DNA of 64,000 bases from the NCBI GenBank assembly GCA_025526935.1, contig JAHLKD010000005.1:558001-622000 (forward strand). Reading direction: 5' to 3'. The notes under the pieces are model-generated. The model had not been told where the DNA came from, searched no databases, and worked only from the letters and a program-made list of their open reading frames with translations. Within the stretch, counting starts at the first letter, position 1, and every line of letters begins with the position of its first letter. Shown here piece after piece: positions 52,729 through 64,000 of this stretch. Made by a program: the position numbers and the translations under genes. The stretch is from Cladochytrium replicatum. Lineage: Eukaryota > Chytridiomycota > Chytridiomycetes > Cladochytriales > Cladochytriaceae.

Positions 52729-55478
52729 TCAAAGACTGCCCCAACCTGTGGTGTCTACAAAAGACACATTCAGTTTCCAATCATCTCCATCTTGAATGTC
52801 TAACGGAACTTTGGGAGGATGATCTGCATCGTTCACGGTGGAAGTGCAGGTCATTGTTAGCCGTTTGATTGCCGCTCCCTGCCACGGATTTGGCAAACGG
52901 ATGAATTTGACCTTCGATTCAAGTGGTGTACTATCTGAATCACCATCTTCTCTCGTGATAACAGTCCCGGTTTCCAAAATTGATGGAGATGCCTCAAGGT
53001 CTGCCAACGAGCCTGAAGCTCGCAAATCTGACACCGGCGTATCACTTTTATCAGCTCGCTTTCGGGACCTCTTCTTCGGGCGGATTGTATCAGTTACTGG
53101 CTTATTATCTTCGGCACGAGCAGAGCTATTCCAGTTCAACAGTTTTATCCATTCATCGATTGCTGCAATGTCGCTGTTGCCTTTAGCCGTTCGCTTTGCC
53201 GTTTTTTGCCCCTCACACTCTTCGTGCCATTTGGAAAGCAGCGCGTCATCCTTCTTCGCCTCCGCAAAGTATGGTTTGGAACTATCCTGCTGCTCCCCAG
53301 TCAAATATGCGTCCAAATCAGGGGAAAATTTTGTGTCCATCGTCGGATTTCTTGAATTGGTTGGCTGCATTAATGAGTGGTCAACTGGATGTGTCATCGG
53401 AAGTTCCGGCGTGGAGGGCAGCGGTATAGATGCGGAGGAAAGGACCCCAGTGTCATCGTTGGCGTTTTCGGTAGTATTCTCCCCAGAGTCGACATCATCT
53501 TCTAATTCACCTAATGCGCCGGAAGCTTCCAGAGCGCTGAACTTTTCTAGATCTATGGACCCTTCCAGACTTTCAAAATAAATATGGAGTGCAGGCTGAG
53601 GGATCGTTGTAAACCTAATGGGAAAGTAGAATGGTCACAAAGTCTTACCGGACGCTTTCTTGTTTGAAGTATAATTCTTAGATCCTATCGAGTCGATCCG
53701 TAAACACCCTTTACTAATTGGCGGCCGACGATTTGAAACGTTACCTTTTCGCCACCTTCTTCGGTGACCTTATCCAGGATGCGCTCCAATACCTTCACGG
53801 ACATGCTAAAAGCTTCTTTAGCAAATGCAGTGTTGCCAAACACAATCTCTTCCATCTCCTCTGTCGGAAGGTACTGAAAACCGAATACTTCAGCAGTATT
53901 GTGATAACAGATGAACATTCCATCCATGTCTCCGACTTTTGCCTGAAAGCTTTGAAACAGAAGAGGTCAGATCAATTATTTGCCCACCAATAGTTCAGTC
54001 CGTATGTGTACCAAAATCTGAGTAGAACGGATCGCATAAGATCATGGAACTCCCGCTCAAAGGATTGAAATCGTCCGCGCAATGTTTTCAGACGGTATCC
54101 TAGATATGACTTCGGTTCAAAGTGAGTGTCGGTCTATGGCCCTTCTTCTCCTTTTACGCACCTGATAATTAATGGGGTCCATTCGAATTGCCATGGTGGC
54201 TCGAGTTTTCAAGTCAAAAGTTCTCTTTGGCAATCTTGGATCACAGCAATCAATTTGAGCCCGCAGCATAAACTTTCCCATCTGTAAATCAGCATAAATT
54301 AGAAAGGCCGACATTTTGAAACTTTTAACCTACACTTGCAATGTGGTGCAGATCTGGCGGATGCTCACCAGTCGAATTAGCTGTCTCCTTGAATAAAAAG
54401 TGTTCCAACTCCTCAGGTGTGCACGTTAAGAACCGCTCCATTGATTTCCCCTATGAGTACAGGTATAAGAAATAACAACCGTACAAAGGAATGCTTCTGG
54501 TTCACCATTCTCATCAAAATATTGTCACCGTCGCCTTCTTTTTCTGTATCAAGTACGTAAACACCGTCACGATACATCAGTAAGGCTGTCACGGGTGACT
54601 GGGCAAATGTTGTGTATGTATCCGGCTAAGCATCTATTCAGCTTACGCATTTCTCCAAAAGGACTGGTGTATTCTGACCTCTCCGTCCAGGTGGCGAGAA
54701 AATCCTGCAATCGACGTGTCGGGTGGCCGATGTTGTGAAATGAACAGATACAAATGGGCGAGGAGTCTGGTGATCGAGGAAGTTGATGCTGCATACTTCT
54801 TTCCATAAAGTTTTGCCGTGTCCCTCAAGTTCTTTACGGAAAAATTTCAGCAGATTTCCGAACAGAACGCAGAGCAGACCAACCGAATCTTCAGATGCTC
54901 TGACAAACTTTGGCAGTGATTCGTAGTCGAATCTTTCGAGCGGCCGTAAGTCTTGCAAGTGTTCCTCAAAATTGTACACCTGAGATCGAGGATCGCGCAA
55001 TTGATGGGTTCCAGCACTGCATTCGTTTAGATTTTCGACTCTATGGATCATATCCACCAAACCTGAACAAAACGCGATCCAGACCATTTTTTAGACGAGG
55101 TATTCTGCTTTCATCCACCCTTTCAATAACTGACGAAATACTCAGCTACTGTATTCATGTTAATGCACGAAATTTACCTTCGTACGTATAAGGATATGCA
55201 GAAATTTCAAATGCAGACCCGTCGACAGGATCAGGTTTCGTTCGGTACGAGCTTCTTTCATTCGAATCAGCGATCGATGGTTGAACCTCTGGCAGTGTCT
55301 CTACACTCGACGGCCAGCCCGATCCATTGTCGTCACCACGATTTCGTAGAACAGACAACAGCCCAGATATGCTATTGTCTGATTTCGATAGTCTCGATAC
55401 ATTTGTTGTGTAGCATCTCTGATACAACAGTCTCCTTGCCCAGGTCAGCCGTCCGCAATGCCCCAGCTGTGCTGCCAT
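52729..55478 (-). CDS. pet127: Pet127-like mitochondrial RNA-processing protein
   Basis: Homologue of yeast Pet127, which acts in mitochondrial RNA 5'-end processing and decay at the inner membrane. Ten exons proposed: 55478-55178, 55129-55063, 55016-54647, 54598-54506, 54450-54334, 54281-54162, 54109-54012, 53949-53756, 53676-53649, 53614-52729; 757 aa (yeast 800). The basic N-terminus (RLTWARRLLYQR) looks mitochondrial. Family blocks: HQLRDPRSQVYNF, MYRDGVYVLDTEKE, AQIDCCDPRLP, FDLKTRATMAIRMDP, FEREFHDLMRSVLL, KVGDMDGMFICYHNTAEVFG. The Asp and Lys of QIDCCDP...FDLKTRA fit the nuclease-like PD-(D/E)xK fold proposed for the family. The junctions around the 28-nt exon 9 and its donor GTGGCG are the least certain. 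The C-terminal 270 residues are low-complexity with basic KKRSRKRADK. Confidence 0.87.
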
Positions 55479-55533
55479 AATTTGCCAGTCGAAATCAAAA
55501 TCCGCAGCAGCACAAATTGTGCACGTGATAACA
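55479..55533. promoter_or_regulatory. 55-bp divergent spacer, pet127 / elp1
   Basis: Only 55 bp lie between the two divergent start codons, so the two promoters or 5' UTRs must overlap, or transcription starts inside the opposite gene. It contains CACGTG-like GCACGTGAT at about 55521-55529. Confidence 0.6.
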
Positions 55534-58500
55534 ATGTCGCTGGTTTTGCTTTCGGTGCAGCACACGGAGGTGTTCCCGGCACCCGATGTCGGGGCTGGGT
55601 CGAATAAATCTGAAGCTGTTGCAAAAATCTCTGCGGATACCGAAGCGGGACGTGTGTTTGCCGTATGGTCTTCGCAGAACGATTGTCAGACATATGCTAT
55701 CACCCAGAGCGAGGTGAGATGCACTATGCGGACATGCATTTCTTCGCAATTGAAGACTTGAAATTTGAAATCAGGGCGATGGCATGATCGTTGATGAAGT
55801 GGATGTTGGGGACTTCCAGTTTGGTGGAGATTGCACTGTTTCGGGGTTTCAGTTCGTGCCTGACCTCAGCGCATTGTGCATGACCTTCGCGAGTGGTGAG
55901 ATCCGACTTCTCAAGTTCGGAGGAGGTTCGGGAGCGCCATCGCGCCCCGAAGTTGAGGTACTGTTAGAGAAGGATTTCATCTAAGGGTGGATGCTAATGC
56001 TCGATCAAAGATTGTTGGTACCGTAGATCGCGGGATCGAGGCGATGGAATGGAGTCCAGATTTCGAAGTTGTGGTGATGGTCACCGGTAATGTTCTCTGC
56101 AGGTGGAAGTTGTTTCGCCTGCCTAACAAGGTTTTATGTGTTATTTTTGCATAAATCAAGGGGGAGGGACGCTACTTGCAATGAATAAGGACTTCAATGT
56201 CCTTGCGGAGGTCCCCATTGATGTCGAAGACTCGGGAGAAGGTGATTCCGCAAATTTGGTTGCGTCTTTACGAGAATTCACAGCCTTTGAAACAGATAAG
56301 TTTGTTAACGTCGGTTGGGGCAAAAAGGAAACGCAATTCCACGGATCAGAAGGAAAGCAAGCAGCATTAAAGGCAAAGGAAGTGGCGACAAGCGGTGCTC
56401 CTCCTGCAAAGTTATCTGCCGATGATGACGGCTGCACTCGAGTTTCTTGGCGAGGAGATGGAGCTTATTTTGTTTGCTCGTCCATAACGGGAACGCGGGG
56501 CAGTCGTATGTGTATAACGGCATGTGTGTTTTCCAATTCTGACTTCCCGTATCGTTTTCCAACAGAGAGGCGAATTCTGAGAGTGTATAATCGAGAATGT
56601 GTTTTGCAGTCGAGCAGCGAAACCGTCGACCAATTGGAGCATTCGCTTAATTGGAGGTGATTAGAACATGTGCGAAGTGCGGGGGAAAACCTAACCGTTA
56701 CCCACAAGACCTTCCGGCAACCTAATTGCATCCACACAGAGACATCCCGTCCGCCATGATGTAGTATTCTTTGAGCGGAACGGCCTTCGCCATGGCGAAT
56801 TTTCCCTTCGAGAATCTGGAAAAGTGAAGGTACATATAGATCAAAATATTGAATTCTCTTTCTTATTTGGTGAAGATTCGCGAGCTATCTTGGAACTTGG
56901 ATTCGAGTCTCTTGGCCGTATGGATTGACCGATACGATGAAAGCGGAAAGCCTGGATTGTCATCTGCAGGTAGAGATCCCCTCACTGAATTGGCAAGAAC
57001 TTTCGTTATATTTTTGGTTTAGTTCAGCTTTGGGGAATGTCAAACTATTATTGGTATCTCAAGCATGAAATCTCGTTGCCCGGTGAAGGCCCCACAAGTG
57101 TTGCTGCTGTCTTATGGGATACAGAGGCCGCTTTACGACTTCATTTGCTCTCGGACACGGGCCGATACTACTCGTACGAGTTTTGCAGTGACACCTTCAC
57201 CAGTACTTCAGTATCATCAATGAACCCTGCATCCGTGGCAATCATTGACGGGAGTACGATCAAAAAGAATAATCTTCAGGTTCTCATTTGTCTGACTTTT
57301 ATTGAAAGCGTCTATCCATGTGACTCCATTCAAGCATCAAAATGTCCCACCACCCATGTCGTCGTTTAAGCTTGCTGTTCCGAAGTGCGCCAGCCATGTT
57401 GCCTACGGACCACCGGACAGCGATCTGCCCGGGGACGACATCGCAGTACTAGTCAACAGTGGGACTGTCGCTGTGTTTAAGAGCATGAGTGTACAGAAGC
57501 CAGTTCAGCCACATAAACTGAGGAAAATCCTGCAGTGAGTGGTTAGCGATAAACTTTTAGGTAGAAATGGAGTTTTAATCCTCCCCACCGGTTAGTCTAC
57601 CAACCGGATATGTATATCGGCAGGCTGCTTGGATGGATCCAAACACTATCACTGCGGTCGCTTACAATCTCACGGATTGCTCTGACTCTCTCATTGCTCT
57701 AACTATTCCAGACGGAGACGGGGGAGAGGTTGACGTTAAAGGTGTTGTCGCTCTTGAAGATCAAAAGCGTAAAATCTGTAGAATATTGTCGGGGAGAAAA
57801 AATGGGCAAGTTTTTGTCGAGTTCTGGAACGGAGACATCGCTGAAGGTAGTGCATGCGGATTGCATAAAGATTCATCAACCAACATTCCCTTTTTGTCGT
57901 AGTGCAACAGTCGGCAACCGGATTCCGAACTATTCCCATGCTGAGATTTCCATCGCTCTGTTTCTGGATTGGATCCGCTAGTGCAGAAGGATCTGAAGAT
58001 GAGGTACGTAGATAATAGGACAGCACAGGCTTCATCTGTTGACTGTTGCACTTTATTCGGCAAAGACCATCAACGTTATAGTCGGGTTGAATGACCGCAA
58101 TAAGCTGTACCTGAACGATCAGATCGTCGCATCGGATTGCACTTCCTTCTTTATCCATAAACACTTTTTGATATACAGCACGTTCCACCACTCAGCACGC
58201 TTCGTATCATTACAGCGCGGTATGAAATCAAAAAACTTGAAATTCTTCCTGATTCATTAATTGATACATCTTGTTTAGTATTGTTCGATTCAACCCATGT
58301 AGAAGCAGATCTTGAGTTTGATGAAAACAATCGTAGGGTGGAGCGTGGGGCGAAAATCGTTACAGCGACTATGGAGTCGGCACTTGTGTTGCAGGTATTT
58401 TACGTTGTTACGCTATGCTCGATTGGGCTAGCTAATGAGTTTCGCTAGATGCCCAGAGGCAATCTTGAGACAATACACCCAAGAGCACTGGTACTGTGGC

Positions 58501-61032
58501 AAGTTCGATCAGCGCTGTCAAGGTATTTTAAGAAATTAGGCTGCGGACACGTTACTAAAACAGTGCATAGTTTTGCATATCGCGAGGCCTTTATGCTGTG
58601 TAGAAAGCATAGGATCGACATCAACTTGCTTGTCGATCATGACAGGGACTCATTCTGTAAGCACACGGACTTGTTTTGCCGGGAGCTTAAGGAAGTGGAC
58701 TATTTGAATTTGTTCCTTTCTGGACTGAGGTAATTGTGCTACATTCTGCTGGACAACAGCTACTAACGGAATGCGCTTTAGAAACGAGGACGTTACTAAA
58801 ACCATGTACCCTTATGGATATTCAAGCAAGCGCCCAGCTACAAACAATGAATTTAGGTAGCTTTATCTCGGAAGGGGTATACTCGCAAAGTAAATATTCT
58901 TAACTCCCTTTGTAGCCAAGTAGACAAAGTTAACGAGATCTGCGATCGGGTCAGAAGTAGTCTTGAAAAGCTTGACGTGATGCACTATGTGGAGAGCATT
59001 CTTACAGCACACGCGAAGCGCAACCCTCCCGACCTCGATGCGGCCATGAGACTGATTCGCAAGATCAAACGTGAGTGACACCGGATCGGCTGCTTTTGTC
59101 AAGTTGGCTAAACTAAGCGATCAGGCGATGTTTCAACCGAAGCAAGTGAGAAGGCGTTGAAGTACATCATCTTCTTAGTCAATGCCGATCGCCTGTATGA
59201 TGTTGCCTTGGGTTTATACGACTTCGAGCTTGTCATCATGGTCGCTCAACATAGTCAAAAGGTGCCACCACATTATGCATCTTGACGCTTGACTAATTGC
59301 CCTCGTTGTCATATCAGGATCCGAGAGAATATCTCAGTTTCCTTAAGGAGCTAAGACAGCTACCAAAGGAGTACCAGCGATTCCGAATTAACGACCATCT
59401 TGCTCGCTACGACGAAGCAACTCGATACCTCTGCAGCGCTGGTATGCTAATTAACACAATTATTAGCGTTTACTCTAAGCTGAAAGTATGTTCAGGAGAT
59501 GATCATCTCGACGAATGCATAAAATATGTTGTCAAGCACAAGCTCTACTCGATCGCAGCAGTAGAGTTCAAGGCTCAGCCGCAAAAGTATCGAAACATTT
59601 GTAAGCTTTACGGCGACTACCTTGAAGACCGCTCGTGCTTTATTGAGGCAGCGCTTGGTATAGATCGAAACGCATCAGATTTCCGGGCGTTTATTGATAA
59701 ATTGTAATTCAATGCAGCATATCTGGAGGCTGAAGAGCTCAACCTTGCGATGGAATCATATCAGCGAGGAGGCCAATGGGAGGAGCTGTTCGCGCTGGCG
59801 TATCGGTTGAACGTCTCTGAAGATCAAGTCAGAGCGCTCGCTCGTCAGGTTATTGGTAAGGATGTTCTGCACAACGAGGACCTCATTTTTGAGCTAAAAT
59901 TACCGTCACAGTTGACTTTGAGTCGAAGAGGAGGTTCCGAGAGGCGGCTCACATCGCACTTGACTATCTCGGAGACATAGCGGAAGCGGTTTCGCTAATG
60001 CTCAAGGGCATGTTTTGGAGCGAAGCTGCTCGTGTGGTTAGTGATCACGCGCTTGTCTAGCGCACTTTGTCTGAGAAATTTTTTGTCTCCTAGTCATACA
60101 AACATGGACGAGTCGACCTGGTGACTTCTCAGATAAAGCCCGGGGTGCTGGAAGGTTTGCAAGATCATATGGGAGTGATCTATATAGCTGCAGTCTGACT
60201 GAAATTATTGTAGGTCACAAGGTTCTAATGGAAGAAGTCAAGGAAGTCAAGAAGGAGCTATGGGATCTCAAAGGCCGATATGACAAAGTGAAAGAAGAGC
60301 GAGAGCGACCTCCAGATCCAGGTAACTTTCTGAAAGGTTTTCTTGATGCTGTGATTCACGGTGCGGGATTTAGGACCACTTGAGGTGGACGATGCGCTGG
60401 AGAACATTGATGTTGCGTCCGATACTACTTCAATGATGACACGAACTACGCGAAGGACGGGAATGACAGGTGGTATGACGAACGTTACAGGTACGACATC
60501 CAAGACTATGTAAGTACAGGAGTAGAGGACTGGGGAAGTTTGAGTTCTGATCATGGTGCTTCAGGCGAACGACTGCAAAGGCGAGGAGAAAGCTCGCTCG
60601 ACGGAGGGCAGCTGGAAAAATGCCCGAGTTTGAGGGAGAGTTTATTCTCAACTCATTGAACAAGATTATTGAGAACTTCAACCGCACGCAAGGTAACGTT
60701 CGGTATTTCCTTGTGGTAGCATGCTCAAATGTATATACACAGTGGAAACTACCCAATTGGTACGAGCCTTGGTGAGTATTCGAGGGGCAGACCTTGCACA
60801 CGAGATACAGGTGGAACATGATGGGCTTAGGGCAGATCTGACCATCCTTGCGCCGATCATATTTGCGGGGCTGAATCTCCCAACTGCGAATCCGGGGCTG
60901 GGAGGGATTGTTTTGCCTGTACCTCCAGATCCCAAATCTCCCGACGATGGTGACACAATGACTGTGAGACCAGTGATCACTCAACTGCCCATTGCGCAAC
61001 GTGAATGGGAGTTCACTCTTTTTAAGCAATAA
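55534..61032 (+). CDS. elp1: Elongator complex subunit 1 (Elp1/IKAP)
   Basis: Scaffold of Elongator, which makes the 5-carboxymethyl-type modification on wobble U34 of tRNAs. I derive 27 exons, from 55534-55713 to 60743-61032, totalling 1,346 aa (human 1,332). The N-terminal WD40 part shows GIEAMEWSPDFEVV, VSWRGDGAYFVC, PSGNLIASTQRHPV, VFFERNGLRHGEF and ELSWNLDSSLLAVW. The helical C-terminal half has MPRGNLETIHPRALVLWQVR, YREAFMLCRKHRIDINLL, LNLFLSGLRNEDVTKTMYP, DPREYLSFLKEL, YQRFRINDHLARY, EAAHIALDYLGD and a basic KARRKLARRRAAGK that corresponds to the tRNA-binding region. Three introns (56506-56565, 58523-58570, 59442-59495) are stop-free and multiples of 3, so intron-retained forms would stay in frame. 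Splice phases agree throughout. Confidence 0.95.
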
Positions 61033-61130
61033 GAAACGCAGGGGCCAGAAGTTGCTCTTAACATGCATCACACAAATGGAAAGTTTGTCCATTATACAAT
61101 GAATCTCAACCCAACAAGCAGAAGAAAAAA

Positions 61131-62513
61131 TCACTGCGGCGGCGCATCACCATCCAAAGTAGAAATCTGTTGGAATCCGCCCTCGAGATTCTGCTTCCAC
61201 ATCGTGATCGAGTTGTCCCCGCTCGAAACAGCCAGAATATTGCCCGAAGTTGACCAGCTCACACGCCAAACCACATCAGGAAAACCATCAGCATTTAGAG
61301 GCGACATTTTCCAGGGAGTAGCTGGGTTCTCCTGGGTCCAGATTATGACAGTTTTATCCTGGAGCGCAGAGTGAGAAGTGCTTTTTGAATAATGACAGCC
61401 TCGCCAAACCTGAGAGCATGTCGCGAGTTCACTGTTTGGAAGACCCATGTTTGGTGCCCATGCGACGTCACGCACCCAGTCAGAGTGACCCTCCAACACA
61501 ACCTCCTCGTTCCATTGGCCATTTTCTTCGCTTCCAAATATGCAAAAATAAGTCTACATAGCTAAAACCTCGCTCCGGCGGAAAAATACCTCCAAATCTT
61601 CACCAAATTATCGCAACCGCCCGATGCCAGTCTTTTTGGCCCAATGCTGGATGGGTTGGCCCCCGTTACCATAATCAGCGACCCGGGAATGGCAGAGGGA
61701 GCCCAGCTGACGGTGTTGCATCCAGAAGAGTGTGCAAGGATGGTTTGTGTTTCCCAGTTGTTGTCCTCTGAAGAGAACATTTGTCAGTCCGATGTGATGC
61801 TCCTCAAATGCTGATCAAATCTACCTTGGCGAGATAAAATGGAGATCTTTCCATCCGCGGATGCGGCAGCGAGGATAAGACCGAATTCGTGGGGGGCCCA
61901 AGCAATAGAGTTGACTTTGATATCTCACGAGTCAGAATTTGGCGCACGCAATAGCATATTGCGCATACCTGAAGCGGTGTGAGCAGCATGTTCTTTAACT
62001 TTCACAAATTGGCCATTTGTCTCCTTCCAGATAAAGACCTTGCCGTCGTATGAACACGAGGCAAGGACATTTCCATACTTTGGGTGAGCCCATGCAACCT
62101 GCCAAACTGGTCCTTCATGGCTAAGGAAACAGACAGCAACGTAGAGATAGTTAATCCTTTTCTATGCGTAAAAATTGTGGGGGGGGGATGGATCCGCTAC
62201 CTCGTGAGAACCTGCAGTAACCGCTGTGAATCACCGTCCACGTCGAAAATGCGAATGGAGCGGTCAGAGGAGCATGTTGCCAGACGCTTTCCGTAGTAGT
62301 CGAGTTGAGCGTCGTGCTAGATGAATAAGAATAGACAGATTTGAGAATTTCGAAGTGTTTTCGTGGCCTGGCATGTTGAGCGTACGATGAGATCTTCGTG
62401 AGCGGAGTCAAACGTAGCAGTACTTGCGACCTACAGCAGCAGATTCGAGTCAGCACCGTGCAGCAATGAACGTCCCACCGCCACCACCCGGTCACCCGGT
62501 CCCTCTCTACCAT
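61131..62513 (-). CDS. sec13: COPII / nuclear-pore WD40 protein Sec13
   Basis: Six-bladed WD40 protein shared by the COPII coat, the nuclear pore Y-complex and SEA/GATOR2. Exons 62513-62511 (ATG alone), 62430-62386, 62316-62201, 62120-61969, 61914-61825, 61767-61590, 61530-61410, 61358-61131; 310 aa (yeast 297). Blocks: [102 protein letters not shown] and [20 protein letters not shown]. No other ATG gives the conserved N-terminus, which supports a start codon followed directly by an intron. The spacer to elp1 is 98 bp, convergent. Seh1 is excluded by the HEDLIHDAQ start and overall order. Confidence 0.95.
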
Positions 62514-62802
62514 CAAATAGCAAACAGTTTTAGGGTGTTCCTAGCACTGCCACCCCCAGAGCGTGTCGAACATTTAATTCCATTTAATTCATTTTTAATA
62601 ATTCAATTTATTTCAATTTAAATCAACTGCTGTTTCTGTAGATCCCCTTCCCTCTGGTGTCACTCAGCAACAGCAACGACCCCCCGTTTGCGTGCTTGCT
62701 CTGCTTATACATCGTAGATCCCAGTCCTTCGCTGTGTGGTGTGCACCTCCATAGAATAGACGAACTACTATCTGATTCTTCCACTCCGCTACTTCTCCAA
62801 CA

Positions 62803-64000
62803 ATGACCTCGGTCACCACTATCAACAGCGCTGACATTACCACTTCCCACCTCGATGCCCTCTTCGCTGCCACCATCGCTGTCGTTGTTACGGTTCTCGC
62901 TGGCTACTCGTGGTTTGCAGCTCAGAACAACAATGCTGTCCTCCAATCAAGGCGCTGGGCCCTTTCCCTCCTCAAAGGTCCTTTCAATAACTTTGCGATA
63001 TGATATTCTTCTACTCACGTTTTTAAAATAGTTACCCTGGTGACGCTCGCTGCACACTCTTTCCTTCGCTGGATTGGTTTGGTGGTCGAAGTCACTTCCA
63101 ATCCCACTGTTGATGCCGTGTTCCACGGAATGTCCTCGCTCATTGAGTACATCACCTTGCCTTGCTCCCACGCTATTCTGTGAGTATTAAACTTACGAGT
63201 GCGCTCCCCTTTATAATTTACGACCACTTGGCAGGTTTTTACGCGCCCATGATCTGAACTCGGTTGTTGGAAAGAAGCTTAACGCTTCGGTCGCTTACGC
63301 TGTAGCAGCTCTGATTGCCCTTGGTGGAATCGCCGGTGGTGTTACTGGTGTCTACGGCATTGTAGCGGTGAGTCACTTAATCCTAGCAGACAACAGTCCT
63401 CTAAACACTAACCCCTGTCAGGTCGGAGCGTACCACCACTCCTATTTTGGAGCCTTCGCTTTCGCCATTTTTGCTTCGTTCGTTACCCTTGTTCTTTCGG
63501 CCATTGTCTTGATCCCTGTTGTTAGCAAAGCCAACTTGTCTAGGGCTAGACGAACCCGCGACTTGGTCCCTCCCTCCACCGAGACTGAATTCCAGTCGGT
63601 TGTCTGGACAACCAAATCTGTGTGCCTTCTCCTTGGTGCTTTCTCCTCTCTCACCATCCTCACGACAGTTGTGATGGTGGTTCGGGGCTGGCAATCTCAC
63701 TCTGTTGTGGGCATGCTCATCCAGCTCCTAGCGGTACTCTCATGCTTCCTTAGTATCGGAATCGCTCGCTCCGTTCAGCTCATTGATCCTTCGCACAAAG
63801 TCGGAGACACCGAAAGCCCCCCACCATCATACGCTGAGAAGATGGCCATCGACTTCAAAGAATCTAGCCCAGTTTACCCGAACAGCTACTCGGCCAGCAA
63901 GCCCAGCCCTCCGCCCACCACCCACAACTTGCCGCGCCCAGTTTCAACGACCCTTTCCCGCGGATTCTTGAGCCCCAGCGGTTCTTACACCGCTTCACCC
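62803..64000 (+). CDS. Seven-helix membrane protein of unknown function, 3' end missing
   Basis: Exons 62803-62977, 63032-63179, 63235-63367 and 63422 to the window end, 345 codons so far, frame open at the edge. Seven hydrophobic segments are visible: LFAATIAVVVTVLAGY, VTLVTLAAHSFLRWIGLVV, EYITLPCSHAILF, VAYAVAALIALGGIAGG, FAFAIFASFVTLVLSAIVLI, CLLLGAFSSLTILTTVVMVV and MLIQLLAVLSCFLSIGIA. The N-terminus is short without a signal peptide. The hydrophilic tail begins near residue 270 and has a PPSY (PPxY) motif at PPPSYAEKM plus Ser/Pro-rich sequence. It looks like a receptor-type topology but has no signature of a known GPCR class. Donor GTCCTT of intron 1 is non-canonical beyond GT. Confidence 0.7.

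Noticed and set aside
62161-62200. Run of nine or more G near 62180 as a possible frameshift in sec13
   Set aside because: It lies within intron 3 of sec13, so it does not affect coding.

Overview
The window is nuclear DNA of an early-diverging fungus, most likely a chytrid. The basis is a division-2 chitin synthase, a T-box transcription factor, a Frizzled/Smoothened-type receptor, hybrid histidine-kinase sequences, and genes cut by many short (about 45-115 nt) GT-AG introns. The species cannot be named from sequence alone. I rebuilt the spliced genes by hand: each chain of exons keeps one reading frame and gives a protein close to its family's usual length. No tRNA, rRNA or CRISPR array was seen.

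Layout. 1-6.3 kb: 5' end of a Rheb GTPase (-), a membrane-anchored Shewanella-like phosphatase (+), and a T-box factor (-) whose DNA-binding domain is interrupted by two long insertions. 7-9.3 kb: a decayed alpha/beta-hydrolase and short tandem duplications. 9.3-17.2 kb: a PAR-1/MARK/Kin1 kinase (-), a PAS hybrid histidine kinase (-), and a dead tandem copy of that kinase. 17.6-26.1 kb: a Frizzled-like seven-helix receptor (+) and a chitin synthase (-). 27.3-31 kb: a secreted protein of unknown function (+) and a beta-lactamase-like serine hydrolase (+). 31.1-43 kb: dense housekeeping block with Snu114 (-), Dsk2/ubiquilin (+), a PaaK-like adenylating enzyme (-, intronless), Orc4 with an AT-hook (+) and 5-aminolevulinate synthase (+). 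43.2-47.9 kb: gene-poor, with a broken NLP-like gene, a 3 x 125 bp repeat and unrecognised gene relics. 47.9-64 kb: a CK1/TTBK-like kinase (+), ribosomal protein eL20 (+), Pet127 (-), Elp1 (+, 27 exons), Sec13 (-) and a seven-helix membrane protein (+) cut by the window edge.

How the genes relate. There are no operons; neighbours are mostly convergent or divergent, with gaps as small as 50-100 bp. Functionally the window mixes signalling (Rheb, PAR-1, histidine kinase, Frizzled-like, CK1-like, 7TM), wall synthesis (chitin synthase) and core information processing (Snu114, Orc4, eL20, Elp1, Pet127, Sec13, Dsk2).

Most notable: the insertion-split T-box domain; a recurring gene form in which the start codon alone is exon 1 and an intron follows directly (T-box gene, histidine kinase and its pseudogene, Sec13); an AT-hook Orc4; a bacterial-looking PaaK-like enzyme; and a set of 34-125 bp head-to-tail duplications confined to non-coding or decayed DNA.
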